From: Lentibacillus juripiscarius JCM 12147
GTDB lineage: Bacteria > Bacillota > Bacilli > Bacillales_D > Amphibacillaceae
Reading direction: 5' to 3'
NCBI GenBank assembly: GCA_001311805.1
Contig: BBCA01000097.1
Coordinates: 1 to 5,479 of the forward strand
Length of the DNA: 5,479 bases
Shown here: piece by piece, positions 1 through 5,346 of the stretch
How positions within the stretch are numbered: position 1 is the first letter of the stretch
Layout: the number at the start of each line of letters is the position of its first letter
The notes under the pieces: generated by a model
What the model was told of the DNA's origin: nothing
Seen by the model: the letters and a program-made list of their open reading frames with translations, nothing else
Database searches by the model: none
Position numbers and translations under genes: made by a program

Positions 1-63
1 ATTTCGGCCCGCTTTGGGGTGGCTTTAGGCCTTGAGAAGGCTTCTCCCGGACTTTTCGGCGGC
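1..63. repeat. Left-edge copies of the 52-bp intergenic repeat
   Basis: Positions 1-30 match the last 30 bases of the 52-bp unit found at 5347-5479 at about 25 of 30 positions. Positions 31-63 match the start of the next unit, including the CTTGAGAAG start and the CGGACTTTTCG block. The orientation is the same as at the right edge. The core GAGAAG-G-CTTCTC (34-46) is a perfect inverted repeat around one central base. No open frame with a ribosome binding site runs through it. The array probably continues to the left of the window. Its function is unknown. Confidence 0.75.
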
Positions 64-64
64 A

Positions 65-103
65 CTTTCCCGCGAGGAGGCTGAAGCCGTGCCCGCGGGA
101 AAG
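65..103. repeat. GC-rich palindromic intergenic element
   Basis: CTTTCCCGCG (65-74) pairs perfectly with CGCGGGAAAG (94-103), giving a 10-bp stem. Inside it lies a second small hairpin, GGCT-GA-AGCC (79-88). The wording GAGGAGGCTGAAGCCGTGCC resembles interspersed GC-rich intergenic repeats I know from Bacillus and relatives, so this is probably one member of a genome-wide family. It has no T-tract, so it does not look like an intrinsic terminator. It lies about 250 bp before the SCO1 gene. The family assignment is from memory and not from a search. Confidence 0.6.
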
Positions 104-358
104 AAGACACTGCAAAAAGGATTCGGCTAAATACGTCACGTACTGTGACAACGCCGACCCTAAAGCATCTTGTTCGTGGGAGCAGATGTCGCGCTTGCCC
201 TGTGGGTGAAAGCGACTGTCCGGAGCGGAATTCTCCCGTGCACCTGCGTCGCGGTTTATACAAATTGTTTAGTAGGGTTTAATTATCTAGAGTGGCGCAA
301 ACAGCAACAATTTAGTAGAAAACAGCCTTCCATAAAAATTCTTTGGGATGTGATCGTC
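104..358. other. Gene-free region upstream of the SCO1 gene
   Basis: The stretch contains an inverted repeat, GTCAC-GTACT-GTGAC (135-149). The surrounding bases to about 240 read like repeat-derived intergenic sequence. An open frame crosses it in phase with the SCO1 gene, starting at ATG 170, but its translation resembles no SCO1 N-terminus and lacks a ribosome binding site. I do not believe it is translated. The SCO1 promoter should lie between about 250 and 345. A possible pair is TTGTTT (265-270) and TAGAGT (288-293) with a 17-bp spacer, but it is too weak to annotate as a promoter. Confidence 0.5.
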
Positions 359-997
359 ATGATCAAAAGCCGGCGAAATACAATTGCGACTATGGTTGTG
401 ATCGTTTTTGGCTTTGTGTTGTTCTATACTGGTACAGACGGATTTCGCGCGTTCACAGCAGAAAGTGCACGAACATATGAGATTTTGCAGAACAAACCCG
501 AGTTCCCTTCTGTCACACTGGAAGATAGCAAAGAACGAACGTACACATTTGACGAGTTTGCTGATGGAAAGTATGTGTTTGTCACGTTTATGTACACGAA
601 CTGCACCACCGTTTGTCCCCAGCTGGAAATGAACATGGCCCAAGTTTATGAACAGATACCGGATGATTATATTGGCGAGGACATCGTTTTTCTAAGCATT
701 AGTTTCGACCCGGAAAGAGATGACCCTGCAACTTTAGAAAAGTATCGTGGCTATTTTAACAGTGACGGGGAAACATGGCGAATGGCAAGAATTAACGATA
801 AGGAAGAATTGGATGCATTGCTTGATGAACTGGGTGTGATTGTTATTCCAAATGACAATGGTGATTTCACACACAACAGTGCTTTTTACCTAATTGATAA
901 GTCCGGTCATCTGCAGGAAGTGATGGAATACACACTGATTGATGAAGCTGCCTCCAAAGTAAATGAGATACTGGCAAGACAGGAGGAGGATGAATGA
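359..997 (+). CDS. SCO1/SenC-family copper chaperone, membrane-anchored
   Basis: A 212-residue thioredoxin-fold protein of the SCO1/SenC family. Family members bind Cu at two cysteines and a distal histidine and help mature the CuA site of cytochrome c oxidase on the outer face of the membrane. The copper motif is visible as YTNCTTVCP, with C82 and C86 in CxxxC spacing, and the distal ligand is H172 in DFTHNSAFYLID. The typical SISFDPERDD segment is at 113-122. Residues about 10-23 form one N-terminal membrane segment. No lipobox cysteine is seen, unlike the lipoprotein SCO1 of B. subtilis. I chose ATG 359 because it begins just before this anchor. GTG 350 is in frame and also possible, and the Shine-Dalgarno (GGG, 345-347) is weak for both. 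The stop overlaps the next start by 4 nt, so the two genes are an operon. Confidence 0.9.
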   Translation: MIKSRRNTIATMVVIVFGFVLFYTGTDGFRAFTAESARTYEILQNKPEFPSVTLEDSKERTYTFDEFADGKYVFVTFMYTNCTTVCPQLEMNMAQVYEQIPDDYIGEDIVFLSISFDPERDDPATLEKYRGYFNSDGETWRMARINDKEELDALLDELGVIVIPNDNGDFTHNSAFYLIDKSGHLQEVMEYTLIDEAASKVNEILARQEEDE

Positions 998-1555
998 TGA
1001 AACAAAGTTTTTACGGACTTCTCTTGTTTATCTTTCTCATTCTGCCACCTGTCGCAGCCATTATGGAGTCGGTCATGATTGTGCATATGCATATGCAGAT
1101 GACGCTTTTAGTCATTTCCGGACTATTGATGGGGCGCTTTTTCCAGTTGAAATTCCCCCGGTTTTTCAGTAAATGGAATGCAAATGGCATCCCCGGCATT
1201 CTTTTATTTGTCATTATTTGGAGCTATTGGATGGTTCCGCGAGCGATGGATGAAGCACTCACGATGCAAATGGTTGAACTGTTTAAGTTTGGGAGCCTTC
1301 CATTTCTGGCCGGTGTTCCATTACGGGACAGCTGGAAGAAGATTGGTGCAGCCGGTCAAAAAGTGATATTTGGATTTTTAGTTATCATGTTTTCTTTAAT
1401 GGCCTTGCTGTATATTGGCGCTGACAGCCAGATCTGTAACAATTATTTGGAAGTGGAACAAAAAAACGCTTGGCTGGGGCTCGCTGTTTATTGGTGCATT
1501 GCTATTGATTTACGTTATTCAGTTATTTTTCATTGACCAGTCGGAGTATGAATAG
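994..1555 (+). CDS. CtaG-like polytopic membrane protein, frameshifted near the 3' end
   Basis: As read, the open frame ends at 1536 (180 aa). If one A is removed from the A7 run at 1460-1466, reading continues to TAG at 1553-1555. This gives a cleaner last membrane helix (GWGSLFIGALLLIYVIQLFF) and an acidic tail, so I take 1555 as the true end. About six hydrophobic segments are visible (5-23, 32-50, 66-82, 93-110, 123-142, 160-178). A Met/His-rich motif, MIVHMHMQM, occupies residues 28-36. Residues 76-107 carry W, P, D-AL and FLAG in an order recalling CtaG, the caa3 oxidase copper-assembly factor. The protein is shorter than CtaG and the second conserved histidine region is not obvious. 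AGGAGG (981-986) lies 7 nt before ATG 994, and the start overlaps the SCO1 stop. A joint role in copper delivery to an oxidase is inferred. I do not firmly recognise the family. Confidence 0.65.
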
Positions 1556-1569
1556 TGCCGGGTTAATTC

Positions 1570-1607
1570 AAAAAAAGCGATCTGTCCCGTGGGGTGCTGA
1601 CAGATCG
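1570..1607 (-). terminator. Rho-independent terminator of the gerP operon
   Basis: Read on the minus strand, CGATCTGTC (1607-1599) and GACAGATCG (1586-1578) form a perfect 9-bp stem with a 12-nt loop, followed by CTTTTTTT (1577-1570). It begins 2 nt after the gerPF stop codon. On the plus strand the same stem follows the SCO1 operon, which ends at 1555, but is trailed only by GGTTAAGCG. It is therefore at best a weak terminator in that direction. Confidence 0.9.
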
Positions 1608-1608
1608 G

Positions 1609-1827
1609 TTAAGCGTTAGCAGAAATGTTTTGGTCGTTGACATCTGGGTCCAGTGGGTTGGTTGAGCTGACACCGTTATTGGTGTTGATGAAATCACCGG
1701 TATTCTGAGCTCCGGAGCCGGTGCTTGTTTTGGAAGAACTTTTCGGTGATAGGTAAAAGGAGTCACCAAAATTAACGACGCCTCCGCCAACACTATTTAT
1801 TTTAATTGGTCCGACAATCGATGGCAT
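1609..1827 (-). CDS. gerPF: Spore germination protein GerPF
   Basis: A 72-residue small coat protein of the GerPA/GerPF family and the last gene of the gerP operon. In Bacillus the GerP proteins are mother-cell products that sit in the spore coat. Mutants germinate poorly because germinants cross the coat slowly. The family signature is visible as MPSIVGPIKIN at the N-terminus, VVNFGD (17-22), and SSSKTSTGSGAQNTGD (30-45). The C-terminus is rich in Asn and Asp (DQNIS). It is a paralogue of GerPA upstream, with which it shares the K-T-x-x-G-x-G-x-x-N-T-G-D block. The GPIKIN and GGGVVNFGD wording points to GerPF, and the terminal operon position agrees. A Shine-Dalgarno GAAGGTG lies about 6 nt before ATG 1827. 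The gene starts 42 nt after the gerPE stop and is followed directly by a terminator. Confidence 0.93.
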   Translation of the reverse strand: MPSIVGPIKINSVGGGVVNFGDSFYLSPKSSSKTSTGSGAQNTGDFINTNNGVSSTNPLDPDVNDQNISANA

Positions 1828-1869
1828 AACAACACCTTCTTAGATTTGATATTGGTGAGCTATGATAGT

Positions 1870-2266
1870 TTATGAATCTGGCTGGTTCGTGTGTGTACTG
1901 CCGTCTAAATAGCGGCGGAAATGCTTGATTCGTGCTTCCCCTCGCACATCGTTGATACTGCCCACCTGGAAAATTGCAGCCTGACTGACACCGTTATATT
2001 GATGTTGCCGACATCAATTGTATCTCCGTGGTGGAATGTGTTTTTTGAACGGAAGATTTTTGGTGCGGCCAATTTGTCTCCATATGGAACAGGGAGTAGC
2101 TTTCAAATTCCACACCATCTTCATCGGTAAAAATGGCGCCTTCTTTTTGAACGGCGATCCCTTTCGCTTTCGTCCAGGCGTATGTTGTATCACCAATATT
2201 GAAGATGCCGCTGTAGGTCAACCCATTCACTTTAATGTTATCAACAGAGGATGTTCGCTGCTGCAT
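1870..2266 (-). pseudogene. gerPE: gerPE, broken by two apparent single-base deletions
   Basis: The frame starting MQQRTSSVDNIKVNGLTYSG runs to a stop at 1994, shorter than the roughly 120-130 residues usual for GerPE. After VEFESYS, a second frame continues sensibly (APKIFRSKN, then GDTIDVGNIN), and a third carries the family-like C-terminus GVSQAAIFQVGS...RIKHFRR to TAA at 1870. Adding one base near the CCC at 2092-2094 and one A near 1994-1995 restores about 132 residues. The restored protein has two copies of a G-I-F-x-I-G-D-like module, near residues 20-26 and near the C-terminus. I prefer ATG 2266, preceded by AGGGTGA at 5 nt. GTG 2275, overlapping the gerPD stop by 4 nt, is the alternative. 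Both lesions are in short homopolymers, so sequencing error is as likely as true inactivation. If real, the broken gene lies inside an otherwise intact operon. Confidence 0.8.
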
Positions 2267-2271
2267 GGACG

Positions 2272-2445
2272 TCACCCTGATAAAGGAACAATAGTCCCAA
2301 GTGCAGCTGCTTCAGGTGGGGTATCATAGAAAGACGAGAGGACAAAGCTTTCATTGTCGCCTACCAGAAATACAGACGATGATGTTACGGTACCGACATC
2401 AATATTGTCGACTTGCAGCCCCCAATTGTGTACTTCCATATTCAT
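2272..2445 (-). CDS. gerPD: Spore germination protein GerPD
   Basis: A 57-residue protein with the features of GerPD, which is about 58 aa in B. subtilis. Visible family marks are NWGLQVDNI near the start, SSVFLVGD (23-30), LSSFYDTPPEA (36-46) and a hydrophobic end containing VPL. It is one of the small coat proteins of the gerP set, needed for normal passage of germinants through the coat. The assumed start ATG 2445 overlaps the gerPC stop as ATGA, which suggests translational coupling. An in-frame ATG at 2439 is the alternative. The weak Shine-Dalgarno GAAGGGA lies within the gerPC 3' end. The stop codon, at 2272-2274, lies just before the likely gerPE start. Confidence 0.92.
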   Translation of the reverse strand: MNMEVHNWGLQVDNIDVGTVTSSSVFLVGDNESFVLSSFYDTPPEAAALGTIVPLSG

Positions 2446-2996
2446 CTGTTATCATTCCCTTCCATATACTTGCTTAAGGAGTGGCGGATTTCGTGTTTAA
2501 TCTGATCCGCAATATATGTTTTGGTCTCTTCTTCATTCAAATTGCGCTGATCACGCTTAGCCTCTTGTTCGTAAAAGGCTATCCGGTCCGGCAGCTGATT
2601 GGCGATGTCTTCCGTAAGAACGGCTGGATCGATATTTTCCGAAGGGATCTGATGCTCTTGTGCGATTTCCTGGATAAGTTGTTCGCCGTTTCTGTGCAAA
2701 TACGACTTCAGTTCAGACAGCAGCTGCTGTTTAAATGTGGACGAGCCGGAACCGGGTACGGATAAATCGTCAATGTTTTTCAGGTCATTCGGGGATAAAC
2801 CGATATGCAGGGTTCCTTCCAAGTTTTCTATTTTTAACTGGTCAAAATTGTATTCTACCTTTTCAACGGTTTGCTTTTTTTCTTGATTGTTATCATTCTC
2901 GATATCCTGCATTCTTGATTCAAGTGAATGGATTAACTGGTCCTGTTTATCAATCCGCTGATGGAGATAGTAGATATAGTTGTTCCAGTTATTCAT
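2442..2996 (-). CDS. gerPC: Spore germination protein GerPC
   Basis: A 184-residue hydrophilic protein matching GerPC, the largest GerP component (about 205 aa in B. subtilis). Residues about 5-48 are charged and heptad-like (RIDKQDQLIHSLESRMQDIE), predicting a coiled coil. Next come FDQLKIENLEGTLHIGLSPN (51-70), VPGSGS (80-85), and a long acidic C-terminal region ending in KHEIRHSLSKYMEG. There is no signal peptide or membrane segment, as expected for a protein made in the mother cell and assembled into the coat. A strong AAAGGAGG lies 8 nt before ATG 2996. The gene begins 66 nt after gerPB and overlaps gerPD by 4 nt. The coiled coil suggests a structural or scaffold role among the small GerP proteins. 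That role is inferred. Confidence 0.92.
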   Translation of the reverse strand: MNNWNNYIYYLHQRIDKQDQLIHSLESRMQDIENDNNQEKKQTVEKVEYNFDQLKIENLEGTLHIGLSPNDLKNIDDLSVPGSGSSTFKQQLLSELKSYLHRNGEQLIQEIAQEHQIPSENIDPAVLTEDIANQLPDRIAFYEQEAKRDQRNLNEEETKTYIADQIKHEIRHSLSKYMEGNDNR

Positions 2997-3062
2997 GGGG
3001 TGGTCCTCCTTTTAACTGGGCAAAGGCCTACACACAGCATATGCATTTTTCGCTGATGTGTG

Positions 3063-3269
3063 TTACGGCCCGGGCTTTTGCAGGCGAATGATAGCTGGCT
3101 CACCAATCGGTTCAGCTGGTTCTGCCGGCTCGGTGTACCCGCCTGTATTATAAACATCTGATTGTGACTGGATGCTGCCGGTACTGCCAATCTGAAGTAC
3201 AGATGAGTTGGATATCGCCTCCACCTTGATGAAATGGATGGAGATGGTCTGGTGTATAGCGAAATGCAT
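3063..3269 (-). CDS. gerPB: Spore germination protein GerPB
   Basis: A 68-residue protein with the GerPB signature: IHQTISIHFIKVEAISNSSV in the N-terminal part, SSVLQIGSTG (22-31), and YNTGGYTEP (40-48). The C-terminal TEPAEPAEPIGEP (47-58) is a short Pro/Glu repeat that may vary between relatives. It is slightly shorter than typical GerPB (about 77 aa), with the difference at the C-terminus. Like its neighbours it is a small cytosolic-type protein destined for the spore coat, and a role in germinant access is known for the operon as a whole. A perfect AGGAGG sits 6-7 nt before ATG 3269, and the gap after gerPA is only 14 nt, so the two are co-transcribed. Confidence 0.92.
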   Translation of the reverse strand: MHFAIHQTISIHFIKVEAISNSSVLQIGSTGSIQSQSDVYNTGGYTEPAEPAEPIGEPAIIRLQKPGP

Positions 3270-3283
3270 GGTAATCCCTCCTG

Positions 3284-3499
3284 TCAGGAAATGATATTCT
3301 GATCCGCCTTATCCGTATCAGTCACGTATGTGGTTGACTGTCCGAGCCTGATGTATGTTCCGTCGCCGGTATTGAATGAACCGCCGCCAGCATAGGTTTT
3401 TGCGTTGCTTTCCGGGCGCATGGTATATACGTCTCCGATGTTAAAGATACTGGAATTTCCAATGTTATTAACTTTAACTGCACCTACTTTCGCTGGCAT
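3284..3499 (-). CDS. gerPA: Spore germination protein GerPA
   Basis: A 71-residue member of the GerPA/GerPF family and the first gene of the gerP operon. The N-terminus MPAKVGAVKVNNIGNSSIFN is followed by IGD (21-23), SNAKTYAGGGSFNTGD (31-46) and DQNIIS at the C-terminus. It resembles GerPF but has SSIFNIGD where GerPF has GGVVNFGD. With its first place in the operon this makes GerPA the better name. The family is known from Bacillus spores, where loss of any gerP gene slows germination and removing the coat restores it. The Shine-Dalgarno GAAGGGGG lies about 8 nt before ATG 3499. A sigma-K-like promoter is just upstream, so expression late in the mother cell is expected. Confidence 0.92.
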   Translation of the reverse strand: MPAKVGAVKVNNIGNSSIFNIGDVYTMRPESNAKTYAGGGSFNTGDGTYIRLGQSTTYVTDTDKADQNIIS

Positions 3500-3523
3500 T
3501 CGTACTTCCCCCTTCTATGTATA

Positions 3524-3549
3524 TAGCTTATGTGCGGAAGCGGATTTGT
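3524..3549 (-). promoter_or_regulatory. Candidate sigma-K promoter of the gerP operon
   Basis: CATAAGCTA (3532-3524 on the minus strand) matches the sigma-K -10 consensus CATAnnnTA exactly. An AC (3549-3548) lies 15 nt upstream, one short of the usual 16-17. A start site near 3517 would leave a leader of about 18 nt before gerPA, with the ribosome binding site close to the 5' end. The gerP operon of B. subtilis is known to be sigma-K dependent, which supports the call. I did not find a convincing GerE site. Confidence 0.55.
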
Positions 3550-3625
3550 GAAACTATAATGCACTATATGGAAATTTGGAATGGTTTCGTGCGCGTAGGG
3601 TACTATCGGTGGAAGGTCGGCCCGG

Positions 3626-3686
3626 CCGCTTGAGCGGGTGTGGATGAGTTTTACTTATAAGATAAGGCAGCCGCTGGGGGTAGCGG
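3626..3686. repeat. Twin CCGCT/AGCGG hairpins between rocD and gerPA
   Basis: Two hairpins share the same 5-bp stem. CCGCT-TG-AGCGG lies at 3626-3637 and CCGCT-GGGGGT-AGCGG at 3671-3686, with starts 45 nt apart. Between them is AT-rich sequence containing the palindrome CTTATAAG (3654-3661). Neither hairpin has a T-tract. The element lies upstream of the candidate gerP promoter and downstream of the rocD terminator. It could be a repeat-derived insertion or a protein-binding region. Its function is unknown. Confidence 0.4.
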
Positions 3687-3700
3687 GTTGATGTCTGGTG

Positions 3701-3738
3701 GAAATAAGAAAGGGCTGTTCCATTTGTTGGAGCAGCCC
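3701..3738 (-). terminator. Rho-independent terminator of rocD
   Basis: Read on the minus strand, GGGCTGCTCC (3738-3729) pairs with GGAACAGCCC (3721-3712) across a 7-nt loop, with a single C-A mismatch, followed by TTTCTTATTT. It starts 11 nt after the rocD stop codon. It should isolate rocD from the gerP operon that follows on the same strand. Confidence 0.85.
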
Positions 3739-3748
3739 AGCAGGAAAA

Positions 3749-4945
3749 TTAGCCTTTTAATACTTCTTGAATGTGTCCAATAGCCCAGTCAAGATCTTCC
3801 TTTTCGATCACAAGTGGTGGTGCAAATCGAATAACGTTATCGTGTGTTTCTTTGCACAGCAGGCCTTTTTCTTTTAATGCTTCACAGTATGGGCGGGCCG
3901 ATTCGGTCAGTTCAACCCCAATGAAGAGGCCTTTGCCGCGTACTTCTTTAATCTTTGGATTATTGATTTTCTTCAATTCATCCATCATGTGATTGCCGAG
4001 TTCCAGCGAACGATCGGCCAGTTTTTCTTCCTCCAGTACTTCCAGAGCGGCTGTAGAAACGGCACAAGCAAGCGGATTTCCGCCGAATGTCGAGCCATGT
4101 GACCCCGGATTGAAGACGCCAAGAACATCTTTGTTGGCAACCACGCAGGAGACAGGCATGATACCGCCGCCAAGTGCTTTGCCCAGAATCAGGACATCCG
4201 GTACAACATCCTCCCAGTCACAGGCAAACATTTTTCCGGTCCGGCCTAGTCCCGCCTGAATTTCATCGGCCATGTACAGTACGTTATTTTTAGCACAAAC
4301 GTCATACGCTTCTTTCAAAAATCCTTCCGGTGGTATGTTGATTCCGGCTTCACCCTGGATAGGCTCAAACAGGAAAGCTGCCGTATTTTCAGTGATGGCT
4401 TCTTTCAGTGCGTTGATGTCACCGTATGGGATAACTTTTATGCCTGGGAGCAGAGGACCGTATCCGCGCTGGTATTCAGCTTCGGAAGAAAGGGAGACGG
4501 CTGTCATTGTCCGGCCATGGAAGTTCCCTTCACAGACAATGATTTCCGCCTGGTCATCTGCAACGCCTTTAACATCGTATGCCCAGCGGCGGGCGGCTTT
4601 AAATGCCGTTTCGACAGCTTCGGCACCGGAGTTCATGGGAAGTGCCATTTCTTTATTCGTTAGCTTGCAGATTTTTTCATACCATGGTCCGAGCTGATCG
4701 TTATGGAATGCCCGAGAGGTCAGGGTAACAGCATCTGCCTGACTTTTTAGCGCCTGCACGATTTTCGGATGGCGGTGCCCCTGGTTCAATGCAGAATAGG
4801 AGCTCAGCATATCCATATAGCGGTTGCCTTCCGGGTCTTCCACCCAGACACCTTCAGCTTTGGATATGACAACAGGAAGCGGGTGATAGTTTTTGGCGCC
4901 ATATTCCTGCGTTTGGTCAATGATCTGCTGGCTTGTTTCAGTCAT
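3749..4945 (-). CDS. rocD: Ornithine aminotransferase
   Basis: A 398-residue class III PLP aminotransferase (ornithine-oxo-acid transaminase). It moves the delta-amino group of ornithine to 2-oxoglutarate, giving glutamate-5-semialdehyde and glutamate in arginine/proline metabolism in the cytosol. The PLP lysine is K256 in [10 protein letters not shown], and D227 in ADEIQ should hold the pyridine nitrogen. Other family motifs are [10 protein letters not shown] (48-57, with Y50), [10 protein letters not shown] (105-114), FHGRT (142-146), EPIQGEAG (194-201), STFGGNPL (285-292) and R373 in IRFAPPLVI. The length and the [12 protein letters not shown] wording match Bacillus RocD, and the frame is intact. 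GGAGGG lies about 6 nt before ATG 4945. It stands alone, with its own promoter and terminator and no rocE, rocF or rocA beside it in the window. A biosynthetic role in proline formation therefore cannot be separated from a catabolic one here. Confidence 0.95.
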   Translation of the reverse strand: MTETSQQIIDQTQEYGAKNYHPLPVVISKAEGVWVEDPEGNRYMDMLSSYSALNQGHRHPKIVQALKSQADAVTLTSRAFHNDQLGPWYEKICKLTNKEMALPMNSGAEAVETAFKAARRWAYDVKGVADDQAEIIVCEGNFHGRTMTAVSLSSEAEYQRGYGPLLPGIKVIPYGDINALKEAITENTAAFLFEPIQGEAGINIPPEGFLKEAYDVCAKNNVLYMADEIQAGLGRTGKMFACDWEDVVPDVLILGKALGGGIMPVSCVVANKDVLGVFNPGSHGSTFGGNPLACAVSTAALEVLEEEKLADRSLELGNHMMDELKKINNPKIKEVRGKGLFIGVELTESARPYCEALKEKGLLCKETHDNVIRFAPPLVIEKEDLDWAIGHIQEVLKG

Positions 4946-4981
4946 AGTATCCCTCCGAATTCAAAAATACATTGCAGTTTC

Positions 4982-4990
4982 ATTATAACA
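4982..4990 (-). promoter_or_regulatory. Extended -10 promoter of rocD
   Basis: The minus strand reads TGTTATAAT (4990-4982), a perfect sigma-A -10 hexamer with the TGn extension. The hexamer 17 nt upstream is AAGTAA, a poor -35, which the extended -10 could offset. Transcription would begin near 4975, about 30 nt before ATG 4945. B. subtilis rocD is transcribed with sigma-L (sigma-54). No GG/GC -24/-12 pair is seen here. Confidence 0.6.
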
Positions 4991-5119
4991 GTTTTTGGGC
5001 TGTATTACTTCTATTCTGTAAGTTCTTTTGTTGTAGGTTGTTTTTAAATTGCAGTTGATTTAAACCGCGACATAACTGCTTAAAAATTAAGTGACAGCGC
5101 TCCAGAAATACACTTGGTA
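4991..5119. other. Gene-free stretch upstream of rocD
   Basis: The stretch is AT-rich from 4991 to about 5095, with several short T runs. A very weak + strand promoter-like pair, TTGCAG (5049-5054) and CATAAC (5071-5076, 16-bp spacer), is visible and could serve a transcript ending at the terminator near 5293. No open frame here has both a ribosome binding site and a recognisable product. Confidence 0.35.
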
Positions 5120-5238
5120 CTCGTCGTGTTGCAAGCTTATCAGTGAAGCAGCACTCCTCGCAGGTTGAAGCGTGCTCAATGGAGCTTTGCAATGTGCTCG
5201 TCGTGTTGCAAGCTTATCAGTGAAGCGGCACTCCTCGC
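5120..5238. repeat. Pair of 42-bp direct repeats
   Basis: Positions 5120-5161 and 5197-5238 are identical except for one base (GCAGC against GCGGC), a spacing of 77 bp. Each starts CTCGTCGTGTTGCAAGC and ends CACTCCTCGC. The 35-bp sequence between them is unrelated. On the minus strand a short open frame crosses the first copy (5192 down to 4983) but looks like repeat-derived noise. The unit resembles interspersed intergenic repeats of Bacillaceae. Its final GCGGCACT also occurs at 59-66 near the left edge. Confidence 0.8.
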
Positions 5239-5240
5239 GG

Positions 5241-5293
5241 AAGGGGAAATTTTCATCCATTGATTTGGTGAAAAGCCTCCCCTTTTTTCTTTT
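5241..5293 (+). terminator. Orphan Rho-independent terminator on the + strand
   Basis: AAGGGG (5241-5246) pairs with CCCCTT (5279-5284). After a small internal loop, TTTTCA (5250-5255) pairs with TGAAAA (5269-5274), and CC (5257-5258) pairs with GG (5267-5268). The tail is TTTTTTCTTTT (5283-5293). No gene points into it from the left, because rocD is transcribed away from it. It may end a small RNA, or be left over from a lost gene. Confidence 0.6.
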
Positions 5294-5307
5294 AATTAAT
5301 CAACATT

Positions 5308-5328
5308 TGAAAAAGGGGCACCTTTTCA
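5308..5328. repeat. Small inverted repeat
   Basis: TGAAAAAGG (5308-5316) and CCTTTTCA (5321-5328) form a hairpin with a GGCA loop and one bulged A. It lies just after the orphan terminator and before the 52-bp array. It has no T-tract and no known role. Confidence 0.45.
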
Positions 5329-5346
5329 GTGGCCTCGACTTTTGGC

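Noticed and set aside
170..358. In-frame upstream extension of the SCO1 gene from ATG 170
   Set aside because: The translation is not SCO1-like and falls in repeat-rich intergenic sequence. There is no ribosome binding site, and the membrane anchor that should be near the N-terminus follows ATG 359.
1578..1607. Bidirectional terminator shared by the two convergent operons
   Set aside because: The stem is symmetrical, but the + strand side lacks a T-tract. I annotated it for the minus strand only.
2018..2329. 103-residue + strand open frame across gerPE and gerPD
   Set aside because: It is a shadow of the recognised gerPE and gerPD coding sequence on the other strand.
4272..4697. 141-residue open frame on the + strand inside rocD
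   Set aside because: It is the opposite strand of a well-conserved aminotransferase gene, with no start signal and no recognisable domain.
4958..4978. Possible arginine-repressor (ARG) box near the rocD start
   Set aside because: The AT-rich segment has only one half-site-like GAATTC and does not fit the two-half consensus when aligned in either direction.
4983..5192. 69-residue minus-strand open frame with clustered cysteines
   Set aside because: It runs through the 42-bp repeat, has no ribosome binding site, and looks like the spurious products often called on interspersed Bacillaceae repeats.
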